Shown: positions 62,117-64,000 of the stretch, piece after piece
Layout: each line of letters starts with the position of its first letter
Numbering within the stretch: the first letter of the stretch is position 1
Source of the DNA: Anaerovibrio lipolyticus DSM 3074
GTDB taxonomy: Bacteria; Bacillota; Negativicutes; Selenomonadales; Selenomonadaceae
DNA: 64,000 nucleotides
NCBI RefSeq assembly: GCF_900141865.1
Contig: NZ_FQYW01000013.1
Coordinates: forward strand, 31,653-95,652
Reading direction: 5' to 3'
The notes under the pieces: model-generated
Database searches by the model: none
What the model saw: the letters and a program-made list of their open reading frames with translations, nothing else
Told to the model about the DNA's origin: nothing
Made by a program: the position numbers and the translations under genes

Positions 62117-63616
62117 ATGATAACTGGTGAATTAAAAAACAAGATAGATGGACTTTGGGATATATTTGCAGCTGGTGGACTGGTAAATCCCCTTGAGGTT
62201 ATTGAACAAATTACATACTTGATGTTTATCAGGGATTTGGATGATGTGGACAACAAGCGGGAAAAAGAAAGTGCTATGTTGGGACTGCCATATAAGAGTA
62301 TTTTCGCTGATGATGTGAAAATAGGGGAACGCTCTATTAATGGGAAACAGCTTAAATGGTCTGTATTCCATGATTTTCCAGCAGGCAGAATGTACACTGT
62401 AATGCAGGAATGGGTTTTTCCTTTTATCAAAGATTTGCATGGGGACAAAAACAGTGCTTATAGCAAATATATGGACGATGCTATTTTCAAATTGCCTACA
62501 CCGCTCCTGCTGTCTAAGGTGGTTGACTCATTAGATGAAATCTATGAACTGATGAATGCCAATCAATCTATTGATGTTCGTGGTGATGTTTATGAATACC
62601 TCTTGAATAAAATTGCTTCAGCTGGCAGAAATGGCCAGTTCAGGACCCCTAGACATATTATCCGTATGATGGTAGAGATGGTGGACCCTAAGGCTGATGA
62701 TATAATATGTGATCCTGCCTGTGGTACTTCTGGCTTTTTGGTATCTGCTGCAGAATATTTAAAAGAAACCAAAAAGGAAGAAATATTCTTCAACAAAGCA
62801 AAAAAAGAGCATTACATGAATACCATGTTTAATGGCTTCGATATGGATAGAACCATGCTTCGTATCGGTGCTATGAACATGATGACTCATGGTATTGATA
62901 ATCCATTTATCGAGTATCGTGACAGCTTATCTGACCAGAATGAAGACAAGGAAAAGTATTCTCTGATTTTGGCAAATCCTCCTTTTAAGGGGAGCCTTGA
63001 TGCAGATGCTGTATCTGCTGATTTGCTGAAGGTATGCAAAACCAAGAAAACGGAGCTGCTGTTTTTGGCCTTGTTTTTGCGGATGTTAAAAATAGGTGGT
63101 AGATGCGCCTGTATTGTTCCGGATGGAGTGCTGTTTGGTTCATCAAAAGCTCATAAGGCTATTCGTAAGGCAATAGTGGAGGAAAATAGACTGGAAGCAG
63201 TTATTTCCATGCCATCTGGCGTATTTAAGCCTTATGCCGGGGTGTCCACGGCTATTCTTGTGTTTACCAAGACAGGTCATGGTGGAACAGATAAGGTCTG
63301 GTTCTATGATATGACAGCAGATGGCTTTAGCCTGGATGATAAACGCCAGCCAATTGATGACAATGATATTTCGGATATTATTGCACGGTTTAAGAATTTA
63401 GTTGGTGAAGCTGACAGAAAGCGTACCGAAAAATCCTTCTTGGTACCAAAACAGGAAATAGTGGCCAATGAATATGACCTGTCCATTAACAAATATAAGG
63501 AAATCGAATATATGAAGGTGGAATATCCACCAACATCTGAGATTATGGCAAATATCCGGTCACTGGAAGCGGAAATCAGCAAGGAAATGGATGAGCTGGA
63601 AAAGTTGTTGAAATAA
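62117..63616 (+). CDS. hsdM: Type I restriction-modification methylase subunit (HsdM)
   Basis: A 499-residue N6-adenine methyltransferase of type I systems. The N-terminal helical HsdM domain (LKNKIDGLWDIFAAGG) is followed by the methylase core. Motif I is DPACGTSGF (near nt 62713), the catalytic motif IV is NPPF (near nt 62980), and MPSGVFKPYAGVSTAILVF is the conserved C-terminal block. ATG 62117 follows GGAGGA. It works with HsdS, which begins 70 bp downstream. The restriction subunit HsdR is not visible and would lie outside the window. Confidence 0.95.
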   Translation: MITGELKNKIDGLWDIFAAGGLVNPLEVIEQITYLMFIRDLDDVDNKREKESAMLGLPYKSIFADDVKIGERSINGKQLKWSVFHDFPAGRMYTVMQEWVFPFIKDLHGDKNSAYSKYMDDAIFKLPTPLLLSKVVDSLDEIYELMNANQSIDVRGDVYEYLLNKIASAGRNGQFRTPRHIIRMMVEMVDPKADDIICDPACGTSGFLVSAAEYLKETKKEEIFFNKAKKEHYMNTMFNGFDMDRTMLRIGAMNMMTHGIDNPFIEYRDSLSDQNEDKEKYSLILANPPFKGSLDADAVSADLLKVCKTKKTELLFLALFLRMLKIGGRCACIVPDGVLFGSSKAHKAIRKAIVEENRLEAVISMPSGVFKPYAGVSTAILVFTKTGHGGTDKVWFYDMTADGFSLDDKRQPIDDNDISDIIARFKNLVGEADRKRTEKSFLVPKQEIVANEYDLSINKYKEIEYMKVEYPPTSEIMANIRSLEAEISKEMDELEKLLK

Positions 63617-63686
63617 AGAAAAGCAAGTGGGAAAAACGTGACAAATTGTCACGGGTTAAATAAATTGAGATTTGTAGGGATGAAAG

Positions 63687-64000
63687 ATGGACAAAATATT
63701 ACTAGGAGAATGTTGCGAGATATTAGACTCCTTGAGGGTGCCAATTACAGCGTCGGAACGAACCGAGGGGCCATATCCGTATTATGGTGCCAATGGGGTT
63801 CAGGATTATGTATCAGATTACATTTTTGATGATGAGTTGGTTCTTCTTGCAGAGGATGGAGGAAATTTTGGCTCTAAAGAACGCCCAATAGCTTATAGGG
63901 TATCTGGAAAGTGTTGGGTAAATAATCATGCTCATGTTTTAAAACCTAAACCAGGCTTGAATGTTGATTATTTGTGTTATTCTTTGATGTTTTATGATGT
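63687..64000 (+). CDS. hsdS: Type I restriction-modification specificity subunit (HsdS), N-terminal part
   Basis: The frame is open from ATG 63687 to the right edge (104 codons). The first target-recognition domain is recognisable: LGECCEILDSLRVPITASER, PYPYYGANGVQDYVSDYIFD and VLLAEDGGNFGSKERPIAYR, ending in NNHAHVLKP, a typical HsdS pattern. GTAGGGA lies upstream. It selects the DNA sequence for HsdM/HsdR. It is truncated by the window, so the second domain is not seen. Confidence 0.85.
   Translation, partial: MDKILLGECCEILDSLRVPITASERTEGPYPYYGANGVQDYVSDYIFDDELVLLAEDGGNFGSKERPIAYRVSGKCWVNNHAHVLKPKPGLNVDYLCYSLMFYD

Overview
The window joins the right part of a tailed-phage genome, almost certainly a prophage (about 1-35.3 kb), to bacterial chromosome (about 35.4-64 kb). 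The host looks like a Negativicutes bacterium of the Selenomonas group. The gene at 37116-38297 is the bifunctional lysine/ornithine decarboxylase type known from Selenomonas ruminantium, and the other host genes (type II NADH dehydrogenase, a carboxyltransferase subunit without its biotin domain, a tRNA-Tyr T-box over aroF-tyrA) fit an anaerobic Firmicute of moderate GC. The genus cannot be fixed from sequence reading alone; this is inference. Phage region, left to right: the 3' part of a family A DNA polymerase; a VapE-type primase/helicase; a dense cluster of TGTCAACA repeats that looks like a replication origin; a VRR-NUC nuclease and SNF2-type helicase; small early genes (DUF3310, MazG-like, two mini membrane proteins); an ArpU/RinA-like late regulator; a terminator; terminase subunits; a T7-like portal; scaffold; major capsid protein; Bbp16-like and Bbp19-like head proteins; T7-like tail tube/nozzle proteins; gp13/gp14-like ejection proteins; an 855-residue internal protein with a lytic transglycosylase and an M15-like domain; a 2279-residue polyvalent protein; a tail-fibre adaptor; then a diversity-generating retroelement (DGR), a lysis cassette and two small genes. 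No integrase, repressor or att site is in view, so the left end lies outside. The best system in the window is the DGR at 29.75-32.87 kb. A C-type-lectin-fold receptor-binding protein ends in a 120-bp variable repeat (VR, 31044-31163). A 120-bp template repeat (TR, 31291-31410) lies 127 bp downstream, with two hairpins between them, followed by a DGR-type reverse transcriptase (31533-32585) and a small possible accessory gene. VR and TR differ at 15 positions, 14 of them at TR adenines, the hallmark of adenine-specific mutagenic homing. The receptor gene is split by a one-base excess in a G6 run just before its variable half. A second one-base excess, in a G7 run, breaks a host gene at 57346-57352, so sequencing error must be weighed against phase variation. 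The T7-like virion genes with Bbp16/Bbp19-like head proteins and a DGR receptor recall Bordetella phage BPP-1, here in a Gram-positive-lineage host. Host region: YjiH-like membrane protein, lysine/ornithine decarboxylase, nfo, ndh, tmcAL (minus strand), mnmA with two membrane-anchored proteins, an SsuABC/ThiXYZ-like ABC transporter, comFB, carboxyltransferase and DUF896 (minus strand), ACT-UPF0210 pair, nth, a short N-acetyltransferase, the Tyr T-box with aroF-tyrA, a chemoreceptor, a frameshifted CBS/CorC-domain protein, an L-Asp/Glu racemase-like gene, an alpha/beta hydrolase, a GNAT enzyme, two flavodoxin-like proteins, and the start of a type I restriction-modification locus (hsdM, partial hsdS) that runs off the right edge.
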